Positions 27,279-35,445 of a DNA stretch of 64,000 nucleotides are shown here, in pieces. Location of the stretch: assembly GCF_000430665.1 (NCBI RefSeq), contig NZ_KE387190.1, positions 66,810 through 130,809 on the forward strand, read 5' to 3'. Position numbers and translations under genes: made by a program. Numbering within the stretch: the first letter of the stretch is position 1; each line of letters starts with the position of its first letter. The stretch is from Aquimarina muelleri DSM 19832. Lineage in GTDB: Bacteria > Bacteroidota > Bacteroidia > Flavobacteriales > Flavobacteriaceae. The notes under the pieces were generated by a model. It ran no database searches. It was not told the DNA's origin and was given only the letters and a program-made list of their open reading frames with translations.

Positions 27279-28007
27279 ATGATCAAAGCCAAATTATTTG
27301 TTCTGGGAACTGTCCGAGAATTGTTATGGACAGATTTAGAGTACAATAGATTTTTAAATCATAAAACAGGTCGTTGTGGAGAAATACCATTAGGAGGGCT
27401 TATTACGCTAGTCTTTGCTTCTGGTTATGATGACGATAGACTATTACGTTGGATGACCCATAGCCGTAAAGGAGAACTCTGCTCCTTAACCGAAGGTGAA
27501 ATTGTATTTTATCTAGGGAATTTTGATGGTATTGTCCTTTTTAAATACAGATTTAATGATGCAGCTTTAATCTATTGGAAAGAAAAATTCACTGCTGTGG
27601 GAGAAGAACCTATGACAGTAACCGTTACCATTTCTGCTGCCATACAAGAAGTAAAAGGTGTTACTTTAGTAAAACCTTGGCAAGAGAGTTGGATTTCACC
27701 TAGTGAACAAATGCCATATCAATCCGAAGAAACAGAAGATAATGAACCTAAAGTAATTGATTATTATATTACAGATTTAGAAAATAATAAAAATCCTGAA
27801 TATAAGGTTGGTGATCAAATTTATGTTGTCGCGAAAACTAAAAATATGATAGGTAAAGAATTAACTATGAATTTGGCAAATAAGACAAAGGATTTTAAAT
27901 ACAAAGGTAAATTATTGCCAAATGATAAACTTGAAAATTATCCTATTGGTAGCAATACGGAAAGGATAAAATTAGAAATTGTTGGACAACAAAAATTATC
28001 AAATTAA
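27279..28007 (+). CDS. tssD: Type VI secretion tube protein TssD (Hcp) with C-terminal extension
   Basis: The first 145 residues match the Bacteroidetes TssD family: KAKLFVLGTVRELLW, HKTGRCGEIPLGGLITLVF, LLRWM, GEIVFYL and WKEKFTAVGEEPMTVTVTIS followed by a conserved W. TssD rings stack into the tube fired by a T6SS. Residues about 158-242 (VIDYYITDLENNKNPEYKVG) begin an Ig-like domain that looks unfinished: its last strands (NTFELIIDGEVKATASIEV) are in the next open frame. The stop TAA at 28005-28007 is followed at once, in the same frame, by ATG 28008. So this is probably an evolved Hcp carrying an effector, interrupted by one stop codon. No T6SS structural genes are in the window. Confidence 0.85.
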   Translation: MIKAKLFVLGTVRELLWTDLEYNRFLNHKTGRCGEIPLGGLITLVFASGYDDDRLLRWMTHSRKGELCSLTEGEIVFYLGNFDGIVLFKYRFNDAALIYWKEKFTAVGEEPMTVTVTISAAIQEVKGVTLVKPWQESWISPSEQMPYQSEETEDNEPKVIDYYITDLENNKNPEYKVGDQIYVVAKTKNMIGKELTMNLANKTKDFKYKGKLLPNDKLENYPIGSNTERIKLEIVGQQKLSN

Positions 28008-29096
28008 ATGGGAAAGAATACGTTTGAGTTAATTATAGATGGAGAAGTTAAAGCAACTGCATCTATAGAGGTGAAAGATTGTTGTTGTGAAAAATCAAAG
28101 CCTGCAAAAAGTTTTACCCAATTAGTAGAATTGGTTAAGCAAGCCGAAGAGGTACTTGTTGAAAACGGTTATGATGATATGGGTGACAGGATAAGTATTA
28201 TTAGAGGGATTTATTACGGTACAGAATGGAGTTTAGATTATAAAAATGAGGAAAGTAAGGTAAGAAATAACGTGTTTACTCTTTATACAGGTAGTTCTGT
28301 TGTTGCTGATGCAAGAGAAGTTCTTAAATGCTCAGAAGATTGTGAAGCGGATTTATTCAATTCATTTTTTAATAGTTTTGAAGTATCTGATAGTAACTAT
28401 AAAGCGGTAGATTTTGGACACTTGATTATTGGGATGGATTCCAGAAGAAGTTGGACATCTAAAACTGTCTCTCTTAATGGAGGAACGGGATTAGAAAATA
28501 ATACGTGGGTGGGAGATTTGGGAGGTGGTACAGCAAAATTAGCCTTAGATAGAGTGAAAAACCCAAGTAAGCGATCAAGAACAATGTTTCCTATATCTGG
28601 CAGCAGTTATGGAGCAATGGTAAATTTAGAAGGGGATATTGCGGCTTATGTTGTGGGAATGGATGAGGAGAGCGATTCAAAAATTGATGATCCTACAGAT
28701 AACTTTGAAATGATTCATGAGGCCTTAAAAGATTATTTTGATAACAAATGGGATAAGCGCAGTTACTATTTTTTAAAAATGCTTAAAGGTGATTTTAAGG
28801 ATGGTAAATTAATTAATAAGGATAAACTTATTGAAAATTGTGCAGAAATTTTTGAAGATTTTGCTTTTTATTATGCAGCCTTGAGATATACGAAAGAAGA
28901 ACTAGCACCTGCATCAAGTTACTTTTATCCCGCTTCGCAGGAAATGGCATCAATTTTTATAGATGGATTGATACACGTTGTAGATAATCCAAAAGATATG
29001 ATTGCTCGAAGAACAAATCCTAGCCCTGAACCTAAAACGGAAAGCAATGTTAATAAAATTGAAAATGCTATCGAGAAAATTAAGGATTGGTTTTAA
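28008..29096 (+). CDS. Effector-like module continuing the TssD frame
   Basis: The 362-residue frame begins directly after the tssD stop and in the same frame. Its first 25 residues complete the Ig-like domain begun in tssD, followed by a CCCEKSK linker. A domain of about 300 residues follows with the conserved-looking segments DFGHLIIGMDSRRS and TWVGDLGGGTAKLA and an acidic helical C-terminal part. D-x-G-H-x-x-x-G-x-D may be a catalytic or metal site, but I do not recognise the family. As cargo of a TssD fusion it would be an antibacterial or anti-eukaryotic toxin. The small membrane genes just downstream are candidate immunity genes. Function is inferred from position only. Confidence 0.6.
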   Translation: MGKNTFELIIDGEVKATASIEVKDCCCEKSKPAKSFTQLVELVKQAEEVLVENGYDDMGDRISIIRGIYYGTEWSLDYKNEESKVRNNVFTLYTGSSVVADAREVLKCSEDCEADLFNSFFNSFEVSDSNYKAVDFGHLIIGMDSRRSWTSKTVSLNGGTGLENNTWVGDLGGGTAKLALDRVKNPSKRSRTMFPISGSSYGAMVNLEGDIAAYVVGMDEESDSKIDDPTDNFEMIHEALKDYFDNKWDKRSYYFLKMLKGDFKDGKLINKDKLIENCAEIFEDFAFYYAALRYTKEELAPASSYFYPASQEMASIFIDGLIHVVDNPKDMIARRTNPSPEPKTESNVNKIENAIEKIKDWF

Positions 29097-29105
29097 AATA
29101 TTTAT

Positions 29106-29411
29106 ATGAGAAAGTTTTGGATAAGAAACCTTATAGGTGGAACAGTTTTTTTTATAGTATTCTTTGTTATGATTTTTACAATTGTAATGAGGGTAGAGAA
29201 TCTGGATGTTGATTATATTTATTTTCAAATTATCTATGTTTTGATATCTATTGCGGTACTACAGTTTATATTTTGTTTAGTTGTCTCAATTGTGAAATTA
29301 AAGAAACAGTCATATAAAACTATTTTGATATTGCTGTATTTTTTAAGTATTATTTTTATAGAGATAAGTACCAGTTTAGCTCTTATGGGCGGATTCTTAG
29401 GAGATATGTAA
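29106..29411 (+). CDS. Small three-helix membrane protein, candidate immunity protein
   Basis: The 101-residue product has three predicted TM helices (about 11-31, 38-62 and 72-96) and short loops. It starts 9 bases after the effector-like gene and precedes the gene at 29429 by 17 bases, so the three are probably co-transcribed. Small membrane proteins directly after a T6SS cargo gene are often immunity factors; no homology supports this here. Confidence 0.5.
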   Translation: MRKFWIRNLIGGTVFFIVFFVMIFTIVMRVENLDVDYIYFQIIYVLISIAVLQFIFCLVVSIVKLKKQSYKTILILLYFLSIIFIEISTSLALMGGFLGDM

Positions 29412-29428
29412 TTTTTATATTAAATCAT

Positions 29429-29989
29429 TTGAAACACATTAAATCTATAAAACGAGTATTATTTGCATCAATAATTTTGATGCTTATTGGTTTTATTTTT
29501 CGCGGTACGATCTATAGGAAAGTCGTAAAATATAAACCTCTTCAACAAAGATCAAGTTACATAGTTCAAGATGATGATCTTATAAATTATATTGAAGTAA
29601 ATAGTCAAAAAAAAACAATTAAAGTTGAGGGGATAATTAAAGTAGGGTTATTTCTAACATCAAAAAAATTAAGGTTTATCTATTCTAAAAATCACAATAA
29701 TCCTAATGAGTTAATCAAATCAAAAACTGCAAATTGTATCGGTTATGCTTCCTTTTTTTCTTCTGTTTGCAATTATCTTTTTAAAAAGTATCATTTAAAT
29801 GATTGGGTTGCAAAACCATATAAAGGATTGATTTATTTTTTCGGAAAAAATTTACATTTATATTTCAATAGCGCATTTTTCAAAGATCACGATTTTGTAA
29901 TTATTGAAAACACAATAACAGGGCAAAGCTTTGCGGTTGATCCATCAATTAATGATTATCTATTTATCGACTTGGTAGAAAAATTCTAA
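29429..29989 (+). CDS. Membrane-anchored protein with transglutaminase/cysteine-protease-like Cys-His-Asp order
   Basis: The 186-residue frame opens with TTG (29429); no ATG is nearby. After one TM helix (VLFASIILMLIGFIF) it carries KTANCIGYASFFSS, a possible catalytic Cys at a helix start, then NLHLYF and DHDFVIIEN, then a VDPS segment. Cys, His and Asp in this order are typical of the transglutaminase-like fold. It belongs to the run downstream of the TssD-effector genes. It could be an effector processing or immunity factor, or a resident enzyme; this is not resolved. Confidence 0.45.
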   Translation: MKHIKSIKRVLFASIILMLIGFIFRGTIYRKVVKYKPLQQRSSYIVQDDDLINYIEVNSQKKTIKVEGIIKVGLFLTSKKLRFIYSKNHNNPNELIKSKTANCIGYASFFSSVCNYLFKKYHLNDWVAKPYKGLIYFFGKNLHLYFNSAFFKDHDFVIIENTITGQSFAVDPSINDYLFIDLVEKF

Positions 29990-30101
29990 GGGGTGTTCCC
30001 TTTGCATATAATAGTTGAAATAAAAACAACCCTTGCAATTACTATCTAGGGGTTAAATAATTAGCTTTACGATTTTTTTGAAACACATAACCAACAGAAA
30101 A

Positions 30102-30656
30102 ATGAAAAAACAATTAATAATTCTATCAGGACTGTTACTTCTTCTTGCAGGTGGGTTTGGACTTTGGAAGCTTAACAAAGACTTTTTACTTTTATGGAAC
30201 AGTAATTCAATAAATGTAACAGCTAGTAGTCCTTTGGCAGTAGATAAGATCAAAATTCAATTTGGAATCGGTGTAAATACTATAAGTCGCTCTACAGACA
30301 GTGATTTACTTAGCCATAGAGAAAAATATACAGTTCTTTATGACGGTAAAGCAAAAGATAGGATGATAAATGATTATGGAGAAAATGATTTCCTGATTAC
30401 TTATAATAATGAATACTATTTTTCATTTCGCCAGTTTAAATTTAATCGCAGGCATCAGCACAACTATAATTTTCACTTTTTTCAGAAGGATACAATACTA
30501 TTTATTCGTGCAGACATTCAAGGGCAAGATGCAATGAAATTTGAAACACCAATGCTTGAAATTAATTTAGTAGATAAATATAGGTGCAATGTACCCGTTG
30601 ACAATGCAGCAGTAATTTATAATATGATTGAATTAGTTGACCCTTACAAAAAATGA
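30102..30656 (+). CDS. Hypothetical membrane-anchored protein
   Basis: I use the ATG at 30102 (184 residues); an in-frame TTG at 30078 would add eight residues. One N-terminal TM helix (LIILSGLLLLLAGGFGLW) is followed by a beta-rich extracytoplasmic domain (DFLITYNNEYYFSFRQFKF, HNYNFHFFQKDTILFI) with no known motif. The gene is 112 bases after the Cys-His-Asp gene. The bases TTGAAACACAT occur at the start of both genes, suggesting a small duplication. Possibly a further immunity-type gene of the T6SS cargo module. Confidence 0.5.
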   Translation: MKKQLIILSGLLLLLAGGFGLWKLNKDFLLLWNSNSINVTASSPLAVDKIKIQFGIGVNTISRSTDSDLLSHREKYTVLYDGKAKDRMINDYGENDFLITYNNEYYFSFRQFKFNRRHQHNYNFHFFQKDTILFIRADIQGQDAMKFETPMLEINLVDKYRCNVPVDNAAVIYNMIELVDPYKK

Positions 30657-30763
30657 CCGTATAATACCAAATCTGTGATCATAGCAGATAATGGATAGCC
30701 TAAAGGTTATTGTATATTTGCTACATTACAAAATGGGCTTCCTAATAATTTTAGGCAAAATTT

Positions 30764-30865
30764 TTAAGCTACTTTTCTGTTTTTATTATTTAGATATTTT
30801 TGTTCAATTTCTAGAGGAGTTTTATACTTCATTACAAAACACAACCTTTGTGCATTATACCACCA
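30764..30865 (-). pseudogene. 3' remnant of an IS3-type transposase (integrase C-terminus)
   Basis: The minus strand reads WWYNAQRLCFVMKYKTPLEI then EQKYLNNKNRKVA and a stop. The W-YN-x-x-R-x-x-x-x-(M/L)-x-Y-x-(T/S)P-x-E order is the C-terminal signature of IS3-family integrase-type transposases. An in-frame stop lies just upstream (about 30874), and no catalytic part remains. The gap 30657-31050 otherwise shows no gene. Confidence 0.6.
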
Positions 30866-31050
30866 TAGATTCGATTATTTTTATTAAAATAACTACAATC
30901 CTATTTTTTGTACTAATAAAAGCAGATATTTCACTTTTTTTTCGAGGAGCAAACATATTATACAAGATACAGTCTAGCGTTAGCTACAATAAAAAATAGT
31001 GTAACAAATTTTTTTTTCGTTTGTCTTTAACCTGAACGAAAAACAAATAA

Positions 31051-32088
31051 ATGAAAAACACGGTTATAATTATAATCCTAATAACCCTATTTATTTCCTG
31101 TACCCAACAGAAAGAAAAAACCTTTAGAATTGGACAAAAATCAATAGCGTTTATAGATGAATCGAAAAACCGACCATTGCAGACCGAAATATGGTATCCT
31201 ACTTTAGATACTTTGACAAAAAAAGTAGTAAAAGAGAACCAAAAAGAACTTTTTAAAACAATAGAAACAATTCCGAATGCAAAAATTCCAAACGAAAAAT
31301 TCCCGTTGTTAATAATCTCACATGGAACTGGAGGAAATAGATTTTCGTTAACTTGGTTCATAGAAAAAATGGTGAAGGAAGGTTATGTAGTTGTTTCGCT
31401 TGACCATTATGGTAATTCTACTTTCAACAAAATACCTAGGGAATTCGTAAAATGGTGGGAAAGAGCAATTGACATTCAATTTGTACTTACGCAAGTTCTA
31501 AAAGAAAGCGAAATTGGGACTAAAATAGATACTTCAAGAATTGGCGGAGTTGGTTTTTCTTTGGGAGGTTATACCAATATTGCATTGGCAGGTGGATATG
31601 TAGATAGAACAGTAAGGAAAAATGAAAAAAACAAGGAGAGAAAAATGCCTACCGAATTTCCTGAAACGGACGAAATTATAGATTTTGAAAAGGATAGTCT
31701 TATCGTTTCATCATACAACAAGTATAAGAATCACGTAAAAGATAAAAGAATCAAGGCATTTTTCGTTATGGCACCTGCAATCGGATTTGGATTCCATTCC
31801 CCAGAGCAGACAGACAAAATTACTGCACCGATTTTTATTGTAGCAGGAAAAGGAGATTTGATTGCACCCGTTAAAAACAATGCTGAAAAGTACCATAACT
31901 TAATCAAAACAAGTAAAATACATCTTTTTGATAAAAAGGTTGAACATTATGTGTTTTTGAACGAATCTACAGAATTCGGAAAAAAAGTAGCACCAGCAAT
32001 AACTATGGATAATCCTACTGTGGAAAGAAAAAAAATACACGAAAAAACATTAGAATTAGCATTAGAGTTTTTTAAGAGTACGTTATAA
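31051..32088 (+). CDS. Alpha/beta-hydrolase lipoprotein (PAF-acetylhydrolase/dienelactone-hydrolase-like)
   Basis: The 345-residue product has lipobox LFISC near residue 16. The core shows FPLLIISHGTGGNRFSLTW (oxyanion-side strand and HG motif), a nucleophile elbow GVGFSLGGY (Ser), IFIVAGKGDLIAPV (Asp strand) and KVEHYVFL (His). These are all members of an alpha/beta-hydrolase triad. The RPLQTEIWYPT start is typical of the platelet-activating-factor acetylhydrolase-like group. The substrate is unknown; location is periplasmic or outer-membrane. It stands alone. Confidence 0.8.
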   Translation: MKNTVIIIILITLFISCTQQKEKTFRIGQKSIAFIDESKNRPLQTEIWYPTLDTLTKKVVKENQKELFKTIETIPNAKIPNEKFPLLIISHGTGGNRFSLTWFIEKMVKEGYVVVSLDHYGNSTFNKIPREFVKWWERAIDIQFVLTQVLKESEIGTKIDTSRIGGVGFSLGGYTNIALAGGYVDRTVRKNEKNKERKMPTEFPETDEIIDFEKDSLIVSSYNKYKNHVKDKRIKAFFVMAPAIGFGFHSPEQTDKITAPIFIVAGKGDLIAPVKNNAEKYHNLIKTSKIHLFDKKVEHYVFLNESTEFGKKVAPAITMDNPTVERKKIHEKTLELALEFFKSTL

Positions 32089-32454
32089 TATAACCTCTTT
32101 TTGTTTATGAATTTCAAGTACTTCTTCAAGCTATATCAGTTGTATTTACTGGTAAAGAAAATAGGCTATTTTTTGTTTACACGCACGTATTTGCATCATC
32201 CTATTAGCTTGTTTTAGTTTCTACGGTGTTTGTTTTACGGTATCTCATAATCAACTCTTTTATCTCGCTAGATTTTTTGCCATTATCTAGGATCCCTATC
32301 ATTAAAGTGTAAGATATTCAAATTAAGTATATAGATTTGTATAAGATAAAACCGTATGATGGGATACAATCATATACGGATCTATGATAGATTTAGGTTG
32401 TTCTTATTTTCTACTTGATACACAAAGGTTGTAAACAATTAAAACATAAATAAA
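32089..32454. other. Intergenic stretch with a possible 32-codon minus-strand fragment
   Basis: No gene is convincing. A minus-strand frame at 32204-32302 reads MIGILDNGKKSSEIKELIMR and 12 more residues; it may be the end of a lost gene. GATCC- and CGTATGAT/ATCATACG-type inverted words near 32350-32385 could fold weakly. The promoter of the lipocalin-like gene should lie at the right end. Confidence 0.3.
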
Positions 32455-32877
32455 ATGAAAAAAAACAGATTATTAATTACATCATTAGCATTTGGATTAT
32501 TACTATCTTGTAATAAAGATGATGATAACACTCCTGAATCAAAAAAATATGAAGATTTAATAGTTGGACAATGGAGCTTTTCAGGTCAGGCTATTAGTGG
32601 TGTAAATACAGAATATTCCGACCCTTGCCATAAAGATTTTGAAGTTTTGAGTTTTAAAAATGATAAAACATATAGACAAACTGAATTTGAAAATATAAAT
32701 GGAACAGGGTGTGAAGAAACCACTCCAACAGATGGAGTTTGGAAAATAAGCGGAAATAAAATTACTCTTAATAACGAACAAACTGCTGATATAATCACTC
32801 TAAATGAAAATGTGCTTTCTCTTAAATATACAGAGGATAACAAAACAATCGTAGACAACCTTAAAAGAAAACAATAA
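32455..32877 (+). CDS. Lipocalin-like domain lipoprotein
   Basis: The 140-residue product has lipobox LLLSC near residue 19 followed by NKDDDN. The mature part begins with LIVGQWSFSG, the GxW start strand of the Bacteroidetes lipocalin-like family, followed by short strands (SFKNDKTYRQTEF, TPTDGVWKISGNKITL, VLSLKYTED). Two Cys (in DPCHKD and TGCEET) could form a disulfide. These small lipoproteins are abundant in the phylum and have no assigned role. Confidence 0.75.
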   Translation: MKKNRLLITSLAFGLLLSCNKDDDNTPESKKYEDLIVGQWSFSGQAISGVNTEYSDPCHKDFEVLSFKNDKTYRQTEFENINGTGCEETTPTDGVWKISGNKITLNNEQTADIITLNENVLSLKYTEDNKTIVDNLKRKQ

Positions 32878-32995
32878 TACTGTTACAACAAGAGTAACCG
32901 TTGCACAATATCTTTAACAGATAAAACAAGGGGCAGTTTATCAAGCTTTGTACTATATCCTGTTAATAAAAACTACATTTTAATAAGCTAAACTA

Positions 32996-33928
32996 GTGCA
33001 AGCAAAACATAATCATTATATAAAAAGTATAAACAAAACAATAGATTACATAGATAGTCATTTAGGAAAATCTTTTTCATTAGAAGAATTATCATCTATA
33101 GCTAATTTTTCAAAATTTCATTTTCATAGAATATTTCAAAGTGTAGTTGGGGAGTCTGTTTTTGAATATATTTTAAGGCTTCGTTTAGAAAAATCTGCAT
33201 CACTTATAATATTTCAACCCACAGAAAATTTATCTGATATAGCTTTTCAATGCGGATTTTCTGATTTATCGATTTTTTCTAGAAACTTTAAAAAACATTT
33301 TAAAATAACACCTTCTTCATACAGAAATCATGTACTTCTAAAAAGCAATCAGAGTCAAATAAATAGCAATATAAGACATATTGAAAACAAGACTCCCCCA
33401 TATTTTTGTCCTGAATCTAAAACCACTAAATGGACAAGTACTATGAACGTTATTAAAAATATTGAAGTAAAAAATCTGGATAAGATCACTGTGGCTTATA
33501 ACAGAAGTTTAGGACCTTATAAAGGAAATAATGTATTGTATCAAAAACATAGAGCAGAACTCTTTGCGTGGGCAGGATCAAAAGAACTAATGAGCGATGT
33601 TAACTTCAAATACATCATTCTTTATCATGATAATCCTAATGCTACTCTTAATGATAACCAGAGAATGAGTTTGTGCGTAACAGTCCCATCAGAAACAGAA
33701 ACAGATGGTATAATAGGAAAAATGAATATTAAAGAAGGTAAGTATCTTGTTTGTCAATGTGAATTATCTGCTCAGGATTTTTCAAAAGTATGGGATTGGA
33801 TTTACGGACAATGGTTTCCTGAAAACCATTATATTCCAGACGATAAACCATATTTTGAACTTTATCCAGAACAACCTAAAGGGGAAATATTTAAAGTAGA
33901 TTTTTGTATCCCTGTAAAGGTAGTTTAA
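32996..33928 (+). CDS. AraC-family regulator with GyrI-like effector domain
   Basis: The 310-residue frame begins with GTG at 32996 (MQAKHNHY); no ATG lies close upstream. Residues about 8-110 form two helix-turn-helix motifs of the AraC type (SFSLEELSSIANFSKFHFHR and LSDIAFQCGFSDLSIFSRNF). Residues about 150-310 match the GyrI-like small-molecule-binding domain (VAYNRSLGPYKGN; FELYPEQP). This is the SoxS/Rob-like architecture of multidrug-responsive activators. Nothing next to it is an obvious target. Confidence 0.88.
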   Translation: MQAKHNHYIKSINKTIDYIDSHLGKSFSLEELSSIANFSKFHFHRIFQSVVGESVFEYILRLRLEKSASLIIFQPTENLSDIAFQCGFSDLSIFSRNFKKHFKITPSSYRNHVLLKSNQSQINSNIRHIENKTPPYFCPESKTTKWTSTMNVIKNIEVKNLDKITVAYNRSLGPYKGNNVLYQKHRAELFAWAGSKELMSDVNFKYIILYHDNPNATLNDNQRMSLCVTVPSETETDGIIGKMNIKEGKYLVCQCELSAQDFSKVWDWIYGQWFPENHYIPDDKPYFELYPEQPKGEIFKVDFCIPVKVV

Positions 33929-34080
33929 AACAACTTATTTTAAAGCACTTCTCTTAAGATGATGGATTATAAACTTTTAGTTATTGCGTATCTATATAAT
34001 TTTATCATATATAAAGTAAGTATACCAAAAACAAATTTTAGAGTAACCCTATTACTCTAGAAACTCAGGTTAACAAATAA

Positions 34081-34115
34081 AAAGCGGTGGATCTGTTTAA
34101 AAGATCCACCGCTTT
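34081..34115. terminator. Bidirectional terminator
   Basis: AAAGCGGTGGATC (34081-34093) pairs perfectly with GATCCACCGCTTT (34103-34115), with T-rich sequence on both outer sides. It lies between the AraC gene and the convergent decarboxylase-like gene and serves the latter at least (26 bases after its stop). Confidence 0.85.
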
Positions 34116-34140
34116 TTTATTTATAGTAAAGTATTGCTTA

Positions 34141-35445
34141 TTATTTACAATACACTGCAGTTTGCCCATATTGAAAATGAATAGGGTTATGAGATGGATC
34201 TTCTTTAAACATATATAAATCCTTAGGAGCTTTCTCAAAAAGCAGGATAATATCCGAACCACCAAACTTAAATTTACCAAACTCCTGACCTTTAGGTACC
34301 GTTTTCCCTTCAAGTTGCTCATACATATCTACTCCCGATACCTGGCACATCCCGATAGGTATAATAGCCACTTTTCCTACTTCGGCACCTGCATCTACAA
34401 TTACAATACCACGCGCTTGTGTAAACTCATACCCATCAGTAGCACTATCAGGAGCATCCCATTGCCCATCATCGGTTAAGTTAACCGATAAATATACTTT
34501 TCCTGGCACCGCCTTTATCTCTAATATTTTACCACTAACCGAAGTATGAAAACGATGGTAGTCAAATGGACTTAAGAAATAGTGTATAAAAGTTCCGCCA
34601 TAAAAATCTTTTGCATAGCTACTGTTATCTAAAAGTTCATCTACAGTACCAATAGTATGAGTGTGTTTTAAAGTAATTTTGGTCTTTTTTCCTTCAACAT
34701 CCAATACATTACCTTCTTTATCAATAGGGTAATTTTCTTTAAAAGTACAATCTGCAGGAGATACAATAGTTTTATTGTTATCTGGCTCTGCAATAGGGCG
34801 TAAAGGGCTTATTCCTGTTTTTGGATCTGCATTATTAAACTCTCGATAAAAGAAATTATTAAAAGTATGCCAGTTTTTTTCATTATCAGCATATAGCGGA
34901 TAATTATACATAGTGTCATATTTAAAAGAGCGTAAACTCTCTTTGGTTAACGATGGCTCGGTATCCAAAAAACTACCCCAAGCTTTCGCAAAATCAACTA
35001 ACCAAGCAGCAAAACTCTCAAAACTTTGCATACTACGATTAGTACCTGGTATTTTTTGATCGATTAACCAATAAAATTGACATAACAAGTCATATATTTT
35101 TTGATTATATCCATTTTGCTGTCCATTACTCTTCCAAGCATTAGGATAATTAGGATCATTACTTTCATTTGGCACTATACGAACATATAAATCCAAATAA
35201 TCATAGTATGCAGGAATAGTTACTGGCCACCCATTTCCTTTAAATTCATCATTTATTGCCTGATAAAGATCTGGGTTTAAGTTCTTTTTTGCAGAATCAT
35301 TAGCAGCTTTTAAAGAAGCCAATAAAGCAACACGCATTTCAGGATGGTCATTCAAAATTGTCTTTAATTTTTCTACAACCTTATCATGGGTATGGATGCC
35401 TAGATGTAATGTTTCTGTTTGTTCTAAGATTATTGTGTCTTCCAT
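34141..35445 (-). CDS. Phosphatidylserine-decarboxylase-family protein
   Basis: The 434-residue product has an N-terminal helical extension (about 1-170, like that of tryptophan decarboxylases of the PsiD type) and a C-terminal decarboxylase fold: FYREFNNADPKTGISPLRPI, IVSPADCTF, GTFIHYFLSPFDYHRFHTSV and FGGSDIILLFE. In this family the (L/G)GS motif is self-cleaved to give the pyruvoyl cofactor on Ser; here it is GGS near residue 397. The substrate may be an amino acid or a phospholipid; the extension and lack of a membrane segment favour a soluble decarboxylase. It is a single gene with its own terminator. Confidence 0.8.
   Translation of the reverse strand: MEDTIILEQTETLHLGIHTHDKVVEKLKTILNDHPEMRVALLASLKAANDSAKKNLNPDLYQAINDEFKGNGWPVTIPAYYDYLDLYVRIVPNESNDPNYPNAWKSNGQQNGYNQKIYDLLCQFYWLIDQKIPGTNRSMQSFESFAAWLVDFAKAWGSFLDTEPSLTKESLRSFKYDTMYNYPLYADNEKNWHTFNNFFYREFNNADPKTGISPLRPIAEPDNNKTIVSPADCTFKENYPIDKEGNVLDVEGKKTKITLKHTHTIGTVDELLDNSSYAKDFYGGTFIHYFLSPFDYHRFHTSVSGKILEIKAVPGKVYLSVNLTDDGQWDAPDSATDGYEFTQARGIVIVDAGAEVGKVAIIPIGMCQVSGVDMYEQLEGKTVPKGQEFGKFKFGGSDIILLFEKAPKDLYMFKEDPSHNPIHFQYGQTAVYCK

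Noticed and set aside
27279..29989. A full type VI secretion locus
   Set aside because: Only the tube-type cargo gene is present; no sheath, baseplate or ATPase genes are seen.
30691..30999. 102-codon + strand open frame
   Set aside because: It is antisense to the IS3-type transposase remnant and has no motif of its own.
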